DNA of 64,000 nucleotides from Nitrospira sp. (GCA_030123625.1 CP126121.1:1776179-1840178); one strand, 5' to 3'; shown: positions 44,893 to 54,889, numbered from the stretch's first letter. Translations and numbers: made by a program. Notes: generated by a model not told the origin, from the sequence alone.

Positions 44893-45696
44893 TCACTTCC
44901 CTGTACGGTCGATTGTGGACTGAACGGTTGAGGATTTCTTGATGCCTCGGTTCATGATCGGCTCCCACGCGCGGAATTGATCCAGCACCCCATAGTGCGT
45001 CATATCCAAATGGATCGGCGTGATAGAGACAAACCCTTCTTCAATCGCCTCGTGGTCAGCATCCTTACTGCGGCTCCACGATATCCGTTCGCCGGCAATC
45101 CAATAATATTTCCGTCCATGCGGATCAAGCTTTTCAATGATCGGATTATGAAACCGCCTCCGGCTGAGACAGGTGACCCGCACACCTCTAATTTCCCGTC
45201 GCGGCCGATTTGGAATATTCACGTTCACGAGCGTTTCCTCAGGCAGCCCGTGAGCAAGGATAAGGCGGGCCACGCGGACCGCATAGCGTGCACCAACGCC
45301 AAAGCAAAACGTGTCCGGCCCTTCTTGGGATACCGCCACCGATGGGATTCCAAGAATCGTCCCCTCCATCGCCGCCGACACGGTGCCTGAGTACATCACA
45401 TCATCGCCGAGGTTGACCCCTTTGTTGATGCCGGACACGACGAGGGCGGGCGGTTTCGGCATGACTTTAAGCAGCGCAAGATTCACGCAATCCACCGGGG
45501 TTCCATTCACGGCATAGGTACGTGGACTTAGTTGATGAAGACGCAATGGTTTGTGCAAGGTCACGGCGTGAGCGACTGCCGTACGCTCCCGATCTGGGGC
45601 GACAACCCAGACTTCCCCGATCGCAGTCAGCGCCTTCGCCAAGACTGCGATTCCCGGCGAATGGATACCGTCGTCGTTGGTCACAAGGATGCGCAT
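44893..45696 (-). CDS. surE: 5'-nucleotidase SurE
   Basis: The 267-residue protein begins MRILVTNDDGIHSPG, with the metal-binding Asp pair of SurE, and holds NKGVNLGDDVMYSGTVSAAMEG. SurE removes phosphate from nucleoside monophosphates and helps in stress survival. It is followed by dedA and preceded by a tRNA gene on the same strand. Confidence 0.96.
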   Translation of the reverse strand: MRILVTNDDGIHSPGIAVLAKALTAIGEVWVVAPDRERTAVAHAVTLHKPLRLHQLSPRTYAVNGTPVDCVNLALLKVMPKPPALVVSGINKGVNLGDDVMYSGTVSAAMEGTILGIPSVAVSQEGPDTFCFGVGARYAVRVARLILAHGLPEETLVNVNIPNRPRREIRGVRVTCLSRRRFHNPIIEKLDPHGRKYYWIAGERISWSRSKDADHEAIEEGFVSITPIHLDMTHYGVLDQFRAWEPIMNRGIKKSSTVQSTIDRTGK

Positions 45697-45804
45697 GATC
45701 GGCCTTCAACAAAAAGAGCTGCGCGAGGCAGCTCCACGGATCCCGGCTGGGCGGCGGAATTCATCTACTCCGCCCTCAGCCCCGTCACTCAGCACGAAAA
45801 GGAT

Positions 45805-45881
45805 TGGTCGGGGCGGCGGGATTTGAACCCACGACCACTCGCACCCCAAGCGAGTGCGCTACCGGGCTGCGCTACGCCCCG
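45805..45881 (-). tRNA. tRNA-Pro (anticodon GGG)
   Basis: The minus-strand sequence starts CGGGGCGTAGCGCAGCC and folds as a cloverleaf. The acceptor stem CGGGGCG pairs with CGCCCCG, the D arm and D loop (AGCGCAGCCCGGTAGCGC) are normal, and the anticodon stem CTCGC/GCGAG encloses TTGGGGT, giving anticodon GGG. The T loop has GGTTCAAAT. The 3' CCA is encoded (45807-45805). Confidence 0.97.
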
Positions 45882-45953
45882 ACACATTTGTTGTCCTGCA
45901 GATACCATCCTGACGATAAGCAAGAGGCTGCTCTCGATAAGGCTACCCTTCGC

Positions 45954-46304
45954 TCATGATGAATGCGAGTCGAGAATTTTGAGAATAACTTGGAGATCCC
46001 CTCTCAACTTTTTGGCGACCTCTTTCGGGCGCAGCCGGCGTGAAGCAGCCCGCCCACGACGTACCCAGTATCGCTTGACACCCTCGAGGGTATGTCCTTC
46101 TTCATACAGCATACGCTTGATTTCCAGCACGGTTTCGACATCCCGTTGTACATAGAGGCGTTGGTTTCCTCGACTCTTTTTGGGTTTCAAAAAGGTGAAT
46201 TGAGATTCCCAGAAACGAAGCACATACGCGGGAAGCTTCGTCAATTGACTTACTTCGCCGATTTTATAGAAAACCTTGCTCCCCAGCCTGGGTTCAGTTC
46301 CCAT
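45954..46304 (-). CDS. MerR-family regulator
   Basis: The 116-residue protein has a MerR helix-turn-helix: VFYKIGEVSQLTKLPAYVLRFWESQF, then RGNQRLYVQRDVETVLEIKRMLYEEGHTLEGVKRY. The C-terminus is short and basic without an effector domain. I chose the ATG at 46304; the first codon at 46316 would be a GTG. A MerR protein of this type beside ihfA is a common arrangement in related genomes. Its target is unknown. Confidence 0.92.
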   Translation of the reverse strand: MGTEPRLGSKVFYKIGEVSQLTKLPAYVLRFWESQFTFLKPKKSRGNQRLYVQRDVETVLEIKRMLYEEGHTLEGVKRYWVRRGRAASRRLRPKEVAKKLRGDLQVILKILDSHSS

Positions 46305-46385
46305 GACCGGCCTCACGGTGCGTCTAGTTTGTCGACGAAGCCGAGCTGGTTGTAGACCTGTCTGCTCTGTGTACGCAAGATGATC

Positions 46386-46529
46386 AAAAAGACCGCCCGC
46401 AAGGCTTCAGTGAGGCGCGCGGTGCAATTCTTAAGGAGCGCCACGCCTGTGTGCGCCCGCGAGCCAGTGAGCGAGCCGTATCCCTACCTGGGCGTACTTT
46501 GTTGGCGAGAACGAAGCGGGCGGTTTTTT
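46386..46529. repeat. long inverted repeat between ihfA and merR
   Basis: Perfect 9-bp arms ACCGCCCGC (46392-46400) and GCGGGCGGT (46516-46524), extended by A5 on the outside of one and T6 on the other, enclose about 115 GC-rich bases with further small inverted repeats (for example GCGCCACGC and GTGTGCGC). Either strand would end in a GC stem followed by T-rich bases, so the element could terminate transcription in both directions. It starts 12 bases after the ihfA stop. A small RNA or a MITE-like element are other readings. Confidence 0.45.
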
Positions 46530-46540
46530 CCAACATCCTA

Positions 46541-46816
46541 CTATGAATTGACGTATTTCTTGAACACTTGGCTTGGCCGAAACGTCACCACTCGACGGGG
46601 GGTAATCCCAATTTCTTCACCAGTTCGAGGATTTCGTCCCTTGCGGGCTCCCTTGCTGCGCACGACAAAATTGCCAAACCCCGCGATTTTAACCGATTCT
46701 CCCTTCTGCAAGACGGATTTCAACAAATTCAGGACAAACTCGACGATATCAGCGGCTTCATTTTTCGAGATGCCGACCTGTTTGAAAATTTCATCAGCAA
46801 TATCCGCCTTTCTCAT
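46541..46816 (-). CDS. ihfA: integration host factor alpha subunit / HU-like
   Basis: The 91-residue protein has the HU/IHF fold: MRKADIADEIFKQVGISKNEAADIVEFVL, the strand GESVKIAGFGNFVV, and the arm RKGRNPRTGEEIGITPRRVVTFRPS. The sequence fits the IHF alpha branch by its PRTGEE arm and length. It bends DNA at specific sites. A merR gene follows, and a long inverted repeat separates them. Confidence 0.9.
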   Translation of the reverse strand: MRKADIADEIFKQVGISKNEAADIVEFVLNLLKSVLQKGESVKIAGFGNFVVRSKGARKGRNPRTGEEIGITPRRVVTFRPSQVFKKYVNS

Positions 46817-46953
46817 ACCACCCCCCTACGTAACCACTGCAACTCGCCGCGTTTCTGTCCGACCGACTCTCTCATAATGCGATGAGTTTTGCTTAAGTTA
46901 CGTGAGGTTACGATACCTGTCAAGAATAATTTGGCGGATGCTTACGAAATACT

Positions 46954-48603
46954 CTAGTCCTTGTCGAGAAGTTTGTATTCGATACTATCTGCGAGAGCCT
47001 GCCATGTCGCCTCGATAATGTTTTCCGAAACCCCGACCGTCCCCCACTTATCCTTGTGGTCTCCCGACTCGATCAAGACACGCACTTTTGATTCCGTCCC
47101 TCGATTGGCCGCCAGGACGCGCACCTTATAGTCAAGCAGCTTCACTTCCCGAAGCTGGGGGTAGAATTTTTCCAATGCCTTGCGCAGCGCATGATCAAGC
47201 GCATTGACCGGTCCCGTCCCGACAGCCGCCGTATGTTCCACCGCTTCACCGACTTTGACCATCACGGTGGCCTCGGAAAGAGGTGTGCCATCTTCTTGTT
47301 TCTTTTCAACGATCACGCGAAATCCGAGTAATTGAAACGAGGGCCGATGGCTCCCCATCGCCTTTCGCATCAGCAATTCGAACGACCCTTCGGCTCCTTC
47401 GAATTGATAACCCTGGTTCTCATGGTCTTTCAACGTATGGATCAGCTCGTCTACCTTGGCATGGTCCTTTGAGAGTTTGATTCCATAGGCTTCCATCTTG
47501 TCAAGAAGGCCGCTCCTTCCTCCGTAGTCGGAGATCAGCATCCGCTGTCGATTCCCGACCTTGGTCGGATCAACATGCTCATAGGTCGCCGAATTCTTCA
47601 GCACAGCATGAATATGCACTCCGCCCTTGTGGGCAAACGCGGCATCGCCGACATAGGGCTGATGCTTATTCGGCATCAGATTCGCGATCTCAGTGACGAA
47701 GCCGGACACATCCTTCAAATGGCTCAAGCGATCGGCCAATGTGGCCCGCCTCATCTTCAACTCTAAATTGGGAATGATCGAACAAAGGTTGGCATTTCCG
47801 CACCGTTCCCCAATCCCGTTGATCGTTCCCTGCACCTGAACGATGCCTGTTTCGATCGCCACCAGAGAATTGGCCACCGCCATTTCGCAGTCGTTATGCG
47901 CATGGATGCCGAGTGGAACCCGACATTCGCGTTGAACCGCGTCGCAGATCTCACGAATTTCCCACGGCATCGTCCCACCGTTGGTATCGCACAGGATCAC
48001 TCGCTCTGCTCCGGCCTCTACCGCTTTTCTGATGGTGGCGAGCGCATATTCCGGATTGGTCTTGTACCCGTCGAAGAAATGTTCCGCATCGTAGAACACC
48101 CGACGTCCCTTCCCGTGGAGGTACGCGATGGAATCGGCGATCAACTCCAAGTTCTTGGTCAGCGAGATCCCTAGGGCATCCGTCACATGGAAGGACCAGG
48201 TTTTCCCGAATAGAGTGATCGTCTTCGTTTCGGCAGCGAGCAAAGCCTGAAGAGTAGGGTCCTTGCGGGCCGTGTTGCCGGCTTTTCTCGTAGAACCGAA
48301 CGCGATGACTTCGGCATGCTGCAGCGGAATCGTTTTGATCATCCGAAAGAACTCAATGTCTTTCGGATTCGCTCCGGGCCACCCCCCTTCAATAAAATGT
48401 ACTCCCAAACTGTCCAACTTTTGCGCAATGAGGACTTTGTCTTCCGCTGAAAAGCTGACATCCTCCGCCTGGGCACCGTCGCGCAAGGTGGTGTCGTAGA
48501 TTTCCAGCGATGCTGTCTGATCCGCAGACGGTTTTCGTTCAGCAACCGAATGGCGCTCACGAACAGCGCGGGAAGAGTCTGATTGGGAAGTTTTTCGAGC
48601 CAT
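46954..48603 (-). CDS. cimA: citramalate synthase
   Basis: The 549-residue protein begins its catalytic domain with YDTTLRDGAQAEDVSFS (DTTLRDG motif), followed by HFIEGGWPGANPKD and the metal-binding HAHNDCEMAVANS. The last 120 residues form the LeuA dimer/allosteric domain (LDHALRKALEKFYP). Citramalate synthase joins pyruvate and acetyl-CoA on the threonine-independent route to isoleucine. The IEGGWPG variant separates it from isopropylmalate synthases. The gene stands alone. Confidence 0.94.
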   Translation of the reverse strand: MARKTSQSDSSRAVRERHSVAERKPSADQTASLEIYDTTLRDGAQAEDVSFSAEDKVLIAQKLDSLGVHFIEGGWPGANPKDIEFFRMIKTIPLQHAEVIAFGSTRKAGNTARKDPTLQALLAAETKTITLFGKTWSFHVTDALGISLTKNLELIADSIAYLHGKGRRVFYDAEHFFDGYKTNPEYALATIRKAVEAGAERVILCDTNGGTMPWEIREICDAVQRECRVPLGIHAHNDCEMAVANSLVAIETGIVQVQGTINGIGERCGNANLCSIIPNLELKMRRATLADRLSHLKDVSGFVTEIANLMPNKHQPYVGDAAFAHKGGVHIHAVLKNSATYEHVDPTKVGNRQRMLISDYGGRSGLLDKMEAYGIKLSKDHAKVDELIHTLKDHENQGYQFEGAEGSFELLMRKAMGSHRPSFQLLGFRVIVEKKQEDGTPLSEATVMVKVGEAVEHTAAVGTGPVNALDHALRKALEKFYPQLREVKLLDYKVRVLAANRGTESKVRVLIESGDHKDKWGTVGVSENIIEATWQALADSIEYKLLDKD

Positions 48604-49050
48604 GGAAAGAGAGGGTATCAGGAGCGGGGCTTCCCTGTCGAGACGTCAAGGTCCGGGGAAATTAGCGGCAGACTAAGTCGCTGGCGAGCAGATGGAATTC
48701 TTCCAGACGCTCCTGGAACACGGTTCCAGATCGCGAGATCGATCACGGAGAACCTGCTATGGAAGCATGGGAGCTGAATAATCGATTAGATGATACCCAA
48801 GATCCGATCTCATATTATTGGCATGTTCCCAGTCTGATAAAGCCGATTAGGCAACCGCATATTCGACAGATTTCGGATTCTGTACCGCTTTAAAGCATTG
48901 ATGATTTCCATGCCTACGATATTCCCATCCTTGTCATGATGACCTTGATGCAAGGTAAATTGTCATTGTCTCTCGCGTGGAAGGCGCTAAATATGATCCC
49001 AATCCTCGAGGCCGATAAACGCCTTCAGTGCTTGCTTCTTTCGGGGACCG
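48604..49050. other. intergenic region holding a small remnant
   Basis: No intact gene is visible in these 447 bases, apart from the DUF2283-like fragment described separately. There is no clear hairpin or RNA gene. The left part should carry the cimA promoter. Confidence 0.5.
48855..48955 (-). pseudogene. DUF2283-like fragment
   Basis: The minus strand gives HQGHHDKDGNIVGMEIINA and then LKRYRI, resembling the C-terminal part of DUF2283 proteins (pattern DxxGNIVGIEILxASK). No start codon or upstream strands are found in frame. DUF2283 genes are often paired with DUF4258 genes in toxin-antitoxin-like cassettes, which fits the nearby accessory patch. The assignment rests on one short motif. 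Confidence 0.45.
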
Positions 49051-49395
49051 TCAATGCCTTTCCGTGTCCAACACCTGCTCGAGGCGAGCGATGAGGGGCG
49101 CCAGGTCATCCTGCACCGTCTTCCAGAGAACATCCAGGTTGATGTCGAAATAGGCGTGGACGAGGCGATGACGCATGCCGACAATGTCCTCCCAGCGAAT
49201 CTCTGGAAATTGAGCCCGGCTGTTTTCAGAAGTGCGAAAAGCTGCTTCACCGATGATCTCAATGGCCTTGACCAGCGCCAGCACCAACTGACGGTCGCTG
49301 TTGAGATCGACACGATTTCGGCCTTGCACAAACCCGAGCGCTTCCCGCGCCGCATCGAGCATGTGCCTCAGGCGGACGTCATCCTCCTTGCGCAT
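49051..49395 (-). CDS. hepT: HepT-like toxin (HEPN domain)
   Basis: The 114-residue helical protein has the HEPN RNase motif Rx4HxY (RHRLVHAYF, near residues 79-87) and the family patterns [14 protein letters not shown] and [14 protein letters not shown]. HepT proteins are RNases neutralised by MntA-type nucleotidyltransferases, which adenylylate them. It overlaps mntA by 17 bases. All motif residues are present. Confidence 0.92.
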   Translation of the reverse strand: MRKEDDVRLRHMLDAAREALGFVQGRNRVDLNSDRQLVLALVKAIEIIGEAAFRTSENSRAQFPEIRWEDIVGMRHRLVHAYFDINLDVLWKTVQDDLAPLIARLEQVLDTERH

Positions 49396-49684
49396 ATTGA
49401 ACCTCGGCCTCCTTCAACACATCCTCGCGGAAATATCGGCTCAAATCCTCGGGCGTGCGAAGATCCACTTTGCGGCCGCCGAACAGGGTGGACAATTCAC
49501 GTTCCATGCGCGCGATGCCGAACAGGCCAGGAACGTGGGCGGGTTCGAACTCTACAAGGACGTCAATGTCGCTCTCAGGGCCGAAATCGGCCCGCAGCAC
49601 GGACCCGAAAAAGGCCATGCGGCGGATATGTCGTTGCCGGCAAAATTCCGCAAGTTGTTGTTGGTCAACCGATATGTTCGCCAT
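49379..49684 (-). CDS. mntA: MntA-like antitoxin nucleotidyltransferase
   Basis: The 101-residue protein has the minimal nucleotidyltransferase motif [19 protein letters not shown] (GSxxRxDxxxxSDxD) and a conserved [15 protein letters not shown]. MntA proteins add AMP to the HepT tyrosine to silence the toxin. I chose the ATG at 49684 (MANISVDQ), with an upstream AAGAGTAG; a longer frame starts at 49705. It precedes hepT in the usual order. Confidence 0.9.
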   Translation of the reverse strand: MANISVDQQQLAEFCRQRHIRRMAFFGSVLRADFGPESDIDVLVEFEPAHVPGLFGIARMERELSTLFGGRKVDLRTPEDLSRYFREDVLKEAEVQYAQGG

Positions 49685-49940
49685 CAGTCTACTCTTCTTG
49701 AGCACGGTCTGGGATTACCACGCTGGAATCGATGCCGGCATAGTTCATCCTCTCAAATCACGCTTCTCAGTATATCGCGCTGCGCTTCATACCATCATTC
49801 AAAGCCTTGTCGGTACTCTCTTAGCGCCGCTCGAATGTCAGAACGGCCCACTACTGATTTGGAGGTATAGGCGTGCACGGTCATTCAGAAATCTCGAACA
49901 CCTTCAGCACAGCGTCGCCGTGAGTCCTCGACAATTTAAA

Positions 49941-50668
49941 TTAGCCTGTCTTTTTCCTAGCCCAGCCCTCTGCAGCTAAAGGCAATTCATTAAGTTCGAG
50001 ACGTGCTTCGCGCCAGGCTGGGTAATGCTCCTGGAGAATTGCGATGAAACGTTCGCTGTGTCTTGGTTCGATCAGATGAATCATTTCATGGACGACTACG
50101 TATTCGAGTAGATCCTTCGGCTTCTTTACCAGTTCTGTGTTCAACCTGATGTGTTTCCGTCGCGAATTGCAGCCCCCCCACTTGGTTTTCATGCGTTGCA
50201 AGAAATAGCCAGCCACCGCAGACCGAGACGTGACTCCCACTTGGCGATCAGACGAGGAACGATCTGATGCAGAAGGGACTTGTGCCACTCGTGCATCACC
50301 CTCGCACGAACCGCCTTGGTGCTGCCGGGTCGCACAACGAGGGTGATCCGCCGATGATCCAATCTGACGCGAGGCTTTCCATCCTCATGCTCCACCGATA
50401 ACAGATGGCGCCCTCCCCACAGGTAATGGGTCTCCCGTGTGATGAACCGGCAAGGGCTTTCGCGAGCTTGTTCAGCAAATTTCTCCCGCTGTGTTCGAAT
50501 CCACGTCAATTTGGAAATCGCATAGGCACGAGCGACTTCCGCCCTGGTACTGGTGGGAGCCACCAGGCTCACGCGGCCCTCCGGCGGATGCACAGACAAA
50601 TGCACGTGCCTGACCGCCTTGCGAATCAGTTGGATAGAAATGTCGCCTAGCTGCAGGGTCTCATTCAT
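49941..50668 (-). pseudogene. YgjP-like metal-dependent hydrolase, frameshifted
   Basis: Two frames together make one YgjP/WLM protein. The first (50668 to about 50216) gives MNETLQLGDISIQLIRKAVR through IAKWESRLGLR. The second continues VAGYFLQRMKTKWGGCNSR to the zinc motif VVHEMIHLIEPRHSERF and the stop at 49941. Restoring one G in the run at 50216-50217 joins them. The start overlaps the hsdR remnant by four bases (50665-50668); such genes are often found beside type I restriction genes. A sequencing error is possible. Confidence 0.82.
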
Positions 50669-51905
50669 CCATACCCCGGTTGGTTCTTGACCAGTTCAAA
50701 GAGAGCCTTCGTTGCCTCACGATTGCGGCCGAGCAATGGGTACAGCGCATTGAGCACCTGCGCTTCCCGCGCATGGTCGCCCTTCCAACCTGCCGGCGCC
50801 TGCTCCCGCATGGCACGATCAATCTCCAACGCCAGCCTTGCCAGCCTATTCCCGTATTCAGCTTGAGATTCAGCGGCGACATCGGCTGCGCCGTGGCCAG
50901 CCGCGAGGATCTGCGGGAGGTTGCGAAAGAGGACGATTGCCTCCCGGTTGCCGTGAAGCATCGCAGGAACGTCCTCCTCCGGCTGTTTTTCCACCAGCCG
51001 CTTGGCCAGGGCCTCCGCTTTCTGAAGGAACTTCTCGTAGGCCGCCGCATCCGCACGGCTCTGCTTGATCAGATCGCCCAGCAGCTTCGACATCTCGGTG
51101 TAAAACTTGGGGTCGGTGAGCTGGTCGCGGATGATGGTCTTGCGAAGGTTGTTGATGATGCCCTCCGCGATGGCGTTCTTGGAAAGCTTGCCCTTCTCGT
51201 TCAGCTTGCGGGCGATGGCGTCGTGGATGCCGGTTTCGACGATCAGTTCCGTGAGCGACAGCGAATTGAGGTTGCCCATGTCCGCCGGCGGGTCGGCTTG
51301 CACGTAGGTATTGAGCAGGTGCCGCATATCAGCCTCGTAGGGCTTGATGTCCAACTCCTCGCCAGAATGCTTTTTGATGGCGCCGCGGGTGTCGCCGTAG
51401 AACTCGACTTCCTTCTGCAACGCGGCGGCCTCGGAATCGGAGTAACCGGCCCTGGTAAGGTTCTGGGCGATGTCGGCGTAGGCGCGCACGAACGTGGCGA
51501 CGGATTTGTAGAAGGCAATGCGCAACGGCTCCGTGTCCGCCAGTGCTTGAGGATTGGCCGCGTCACCGCAGAAGTAACGGAGAAACTGCTCCACTTCACG
51601 CGGGAGCGGCACCGGCTCGCACAGGTAGCGGAGTGCCTCGCGGGCGGCATCGAGCTGTTTCTTTCCTTCCTTCAGCCAGTCCTTCAGCTCGACGTTGTTC
51701 GAGCCGCCGTTGCCCTGATCAATGTCCAGCTCATCGGAGCTATAGACCGCGATGGCCTCCTGCACGTCTTTGAATAGCTCTTTGAAGTCCACGATGTAGC
51801 CGTAGTCCTTGTCGTCACCGTCCAGGCGATTTGTGCGGCAAATGGCTTGGAAGAGGTTGTGGTCGTGCAGCTCGTTGTCGAGGTAGATGTAGGTGCAGCT
51901 CGGCG
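50665..51905 (-). pseudogene. C-terminal fragment of type I restriction subunit HsdR
   Basis: About 410 residues match the end of HsdR, from CTYIYLDNELHDHNLFQAICRTNRLDG (end of the helicase motor) through YGYIVDFKELFKDVQEAI to the helical C-terminal domain. The N-terminal nuclease and most of the motor are missing. The frame extends upstream to 51990 with unrelated sequence, which is the out-of-frame hsdM part. No functional translocase remains. Confidence 0.88.
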
Positions 51906-52255
51906 CGTTTGACCTTTTGCGCGCCGTCGCCGAGCTTGTTCGAGTCGTTGAAGTCGGGAAAGTCGCTACGGGCGAGGCGCTGGTTGGCATCGATCAGCGG
52001 CTGGATGATCTGGGTGTTGATGAGGTTGCCGATGTCGCTGTTGCCCTTGAGCGCGACCATGTCCTTAAAGCTGGCCCCTTTGGGGATGACCACGGGCGGG
52101 GCAAAGTCGTCGGAGTCGCCGTATTTGTCGGAAACATATTTGATGAACAGCATGAACAGGACGTAATCCTTGTACTGGCTGGCATCCATGCCGCCGCGCA
52201 GTTCATCACAGGACGCCCAGAGAGAGGAGTAGAAATCGGATTTTTTGATGGCCAT
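51900..52255 (-). pseudogene. N-terminal fragment of type I methyltransferase HsdM
   Basis: The first 115 residues match the start of HsdM: MAIKKSDFYSSLWASCDELRGG, then YKDYVLFMLFIKYVSDKYGDS and PKGASFKDMVALKGNSDIG, ending near FPDFNDSNKLGDG. The frame then enters hsdR sequence out of register and stops at 51815. The catalytic SAM domain, any hsdS gene and the hsdR start are all gone, so one deletion removed the middle of the operon. Confidence 0.88.
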
Positions 52256-52429
52256 CCTTCAACTCAGCTGAATAGCAAGGAATACGTTGTAGGGTCGGTG
52301 GCCCACCGCGCGCGCAAGGATACCGGCTTTGAGAAAAGGGGACAATAGGGCCGGTGTGGCATGAATTGCCGGCAATTAGATCCGATTGCCCGCACTACAG
52401 ATATTTAGGGTCTGGTTGAATACAGGAGG

Positions 52430-53659
52430 TCAAGATGTTTGATGAGGTTGATCCAGATCAAATGCCGAGTGGAGCGATCGCATGGCCAGTTCGAGGTATT
52501 TCTCGTCTATCACGCAGGAGATTTTGATCTCCGAGGTGCTGATCATCATGATATTGATCCCTTCGCGGGACAACACGTCGAACATTTTCGCCGCCACGCC
52601 TGAATGCGACCGCATGCCCACCCCGATCAGCGAAACCTTGGCGATGGCCTCGGTCACCGAAACGGTTTTGGCTTCGCTGTCTTTCGCCACCGCTTGAATG
52701 ATTGGTACGGCCTTCTTGAGATCGGCGCGGGGCACGGTGAAGGAGAGGTCCGTCAGGGCGGCCTGGCTTATATTCTGAATGATCATGTCGACATTGATCT
52801 GAGCCTCCGCAACAGGGCCGAAAATCCTGGCGGCGATGCCCGGCCTGTCCGGGACGCCGACGATCGTGATCTTTGCCTGATTACGGTCCCCCGTCACGCC
52901 GGAGACCGCCGCCGCTTCCATGTCCGTATCTTCCTTCGTCACGAGCGTTCCCTTTCCTTCCTTGAAGCTGGAATTCACTTCGACCGGCACGTTGAATTTG
53001 GCCGCGAACTCGACCGATCTGGTCTGAAGCACTTTCGCGCCAAGGCTGGCCATCTCGAGCATCTCTTCATATGCGATCTTGTCGATTCGTCTCGCCGCCG
53101 GCACGATATTGGGATCGGCCGTATAGACTCCATCCACGTCGGTGAAGATGACACACCGATCCGCCTTCAAGGCCGCCGCAAGCGCAACGGCGGAAAGATC
53201 GGACCCCCCACGGCCAAGGGTCGTCACGTCGGATTGTTCATTGATCCCTTGAAAACCGGCCACGACCGGGATGACCCCTTGCTTCAAAGCCTCCCGGATG
53301 CGATCCGCCGCGACCCGCGCGATCCGGGCTTTGGTGTGAGCGCTATCGGTCATGATGCCGACCTGCCGTCCCGTAAAGGATCGGGCATTGAGTCCTCGTC
53401 CTCTCAATTCCATCGACAGCAGCGCGATGGTGATCCGCTCTCCCGTCGAGAGCAGCATGTCCAATTCGCGTTCGTCCGGAACGGCCGTCACTTCATGCGC
53501 GAGTTTGGTCAGTCGGTCCGTCTCTCCACTCATGGCGGAGAGCACGACGACGACCTGGTTCCCCTCCCGCTGCGTGTGAGCCACACGGTCGGCAACGCGG
53601 TGAATGCGCTCGATCGTTCCAACGGAAGTCCCTCCGTATTTTTGAACGATGAGTGCCAT
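52430..53659 (-). CDS. lysC: aspartate kinase
   Basis: The 409-residue protein opens [15 protein letters not shown] with the kinase nucleotide motif, and has [19 protein letters not shown]. Two ACT domains in the last 150 residues ([18 protein letters not shown] and [18 protein letters not shown]) give feedback control by threonine or lysine. It makes aspartyl phosphate, the first step to lysine, methionine and threonine. It is the last gene of the aspartate-family operon. The ATG at 53659 is preferred over a TTG at 53668. Confidence 0.96.
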   Translation of the reverse strand: MALIVQKYGGTSVGTIERIHRVADRVAHTQREGNQVVVVLSAMSGETDRLTKLAHEVTAVPDERELDMLLSTGERITIALLSMELRGRGLNARSFTGRQVGIMTDSAHTKARIARVAADRIREALKQGVIPVVAGFQGINEQSDVTTLGRGGSDLSAVALAAALKADRCVIFTDVDGVYTADPNIVPAARRIDKIAYEEMLEMASLGAKVLQTRSVEFAAKFNVPVEVNSSFKEGKGTLVTKEDTDMEAAAVSGVTGDRNQAKITIVGVPDRPGIAARIFGPVAEAQINVDMIIQNISQAALTDLSFTVPRADLKKAVPIIQAVAKDSEAKTVSVTEAIAKVSLIGVGMRSHSGVAAKMFDVLSREGINIMMISTSEIKISCVIDEKYLELAMRSLHSAFDLDQPHQTS

Positions 53660-53664
53660 GGGTC

Positions 53665-54873
53665 TCAACTTTTGGAGAAGAACTTATTGACAAACTTGGT
53701 GGCATCACGGGCAGGCATGTTCATGGCGAGCGCATCGGCCTCGGTGAAGCGGCGACCGGCTGCCTGTGATCCAGTTGTCCCTCCTTCACCAAACGCATAG
53801 AACGCCGGGCTTTGCGGATCTTCCGCGTGATCGCAAATGATGAGGAAACGATAAGGGCCTTGTTTGCCTAAACCGTCGACTAGCGGTCCGACCAGATTGC
53901 GATCAAACTCTTCAATGCCATGGACTTTGGCTTTGATATCAGTCCCATGTATCACCTCATCCGTCAATTCAGCATGCACATACACAAAATCTTTCTTGGC
54001 CAATTCCTCCAACGCCACCGCCGCCTTGGTGCGGAAATCGCCGTCGACCAACCTCTCGGGATCCACCGCTTCGAGCCCCGCGTTCATCCCGACACCACGA
54101 TAGACGTCACTGGTTGCCAGAATCGCCCCTGCGATGTCATATTTTTCCGCCAAGCTCGGCCACATGACCGCTCGCCCCTCACCCCACAACCAGACACAGT
54201 TTGCCGGTTTCTTTCCCGCTGCGAGCCGGTCATCGTTCACCGGATGGTCGCGCAGAATCAGGTACGCGGCATCCATCAACTTCCGGAGCGTATCCGCCCC
54301 ATCCCCCGTGGGTAAGGCATCGGCGATGGATTGACCGAGTATCTTCTGAGGATCATTACAGACGGCTCGTGGTTTTCCATTCACCCACACCATCAGATGG
54401 CGATGGCCCGCTCCCGGATAAAACTGAATGGTCTCCGAGCCGAGTTGTTCATTGATCGCGTCGATCAATTCTCGCGCGTCTTCGGTTTCAATCAATCCGG
54501 CCGTCGCATCCTCCATGATCACGTGCGGCCCTAATTTCTTAATTTCACCGCCTTTGCCGCCTTCCACCCCCAACGTCACCATCGTACAGCGATACACCAC
54601 GTCATGTTCGGTCACCGACACGCCCAAGCTCGCCGCTTCCAGCGGCCCCGGGCCCTGATAGAACTTTTTGGGGTCATACCCAAGAATCGCGGCTCCGATC
54701 AATCCGCTCCCGTGATGAACTCCTTCCATGGGAATCAGCAGTTGACCGAGTTCACCGATCTGTGCGAGCCGATCGAGATTGGGGGTCGATGACGCTTGTA
54801 AGGGTGTGCGCCCTCCCAGTTCGGGTCTCGGACGGTCCGCCATCCCACCGGCATGCACCATCACATATTTCAT
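53665..54873 (-). CDS. phosphoglycerate mutase-like protein, proposed homoserine kinase
   Basis: The 402-residue protein belongs to the ApgM/alkaline phosphatase-like superfamily ([54 protein letters not shown]). A subgroup (TIGR02535, from memory) is a proposed homoserine kinase found with threonine genes, as here: it lies between thrC and lysC, and no other homoserine kinase is in the window. The usual metal-binding Asp of IDGxGDRP is Gly9 (AGGMADRP), and the GSDxAH site reads GSGLIG, keeping Ser56 but losing Asp and His. Start ATG 54873; a GTG at 54882 is an alternative. Confidence 0.72.
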   Translation of the reverse strand: MKYVMVHAGGMADRPRPELGGRTPLQASSTPNLDRLAQIGELGQLLIPMEGVHHGSGLIGAAILGYDPKKFYQGPGPLEAASLGVSVTEHDVVYRCTMVTLGVEGGKGGEIKKLGPHVIMEDATAGLIETEDARELIDAINEQLGSETIQFYPGAGHRHLMVWVNGKPRAVCNDPQKILGQSIADALPTGDGADTLRKLMDAAYLILRDHPVNDDRLAAGKKPANCVWLWGEGRAVMWPSLAEKYDIAGAILATSDVYRGVGMNAGLEAVDPERLVDGDFRTKAAVALEELAKKDFVYVHAELTDEVIHGTDIKAKVHGIEEFDRNLVGPLVDGLGKQGPYRFLIICDHAEDPQSPAFYAFGEGGTTGSQAAGRRFTEADALAMNMPARDATKFVNKFFSKS

Positions 54874-54889
54874 GAGATCCACACGTGTG

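Noticed and set aside
52604..53800. A 398-codon plus-strand frame
   Set aside because: It lies opposite aspartate kinase and has no protein-like features.
53665..54873. A glycolytic phosphoglycerate mutase
   Set aside because: The gene sits inside the threonine operon, and key metal ligands of the mutase are changed.
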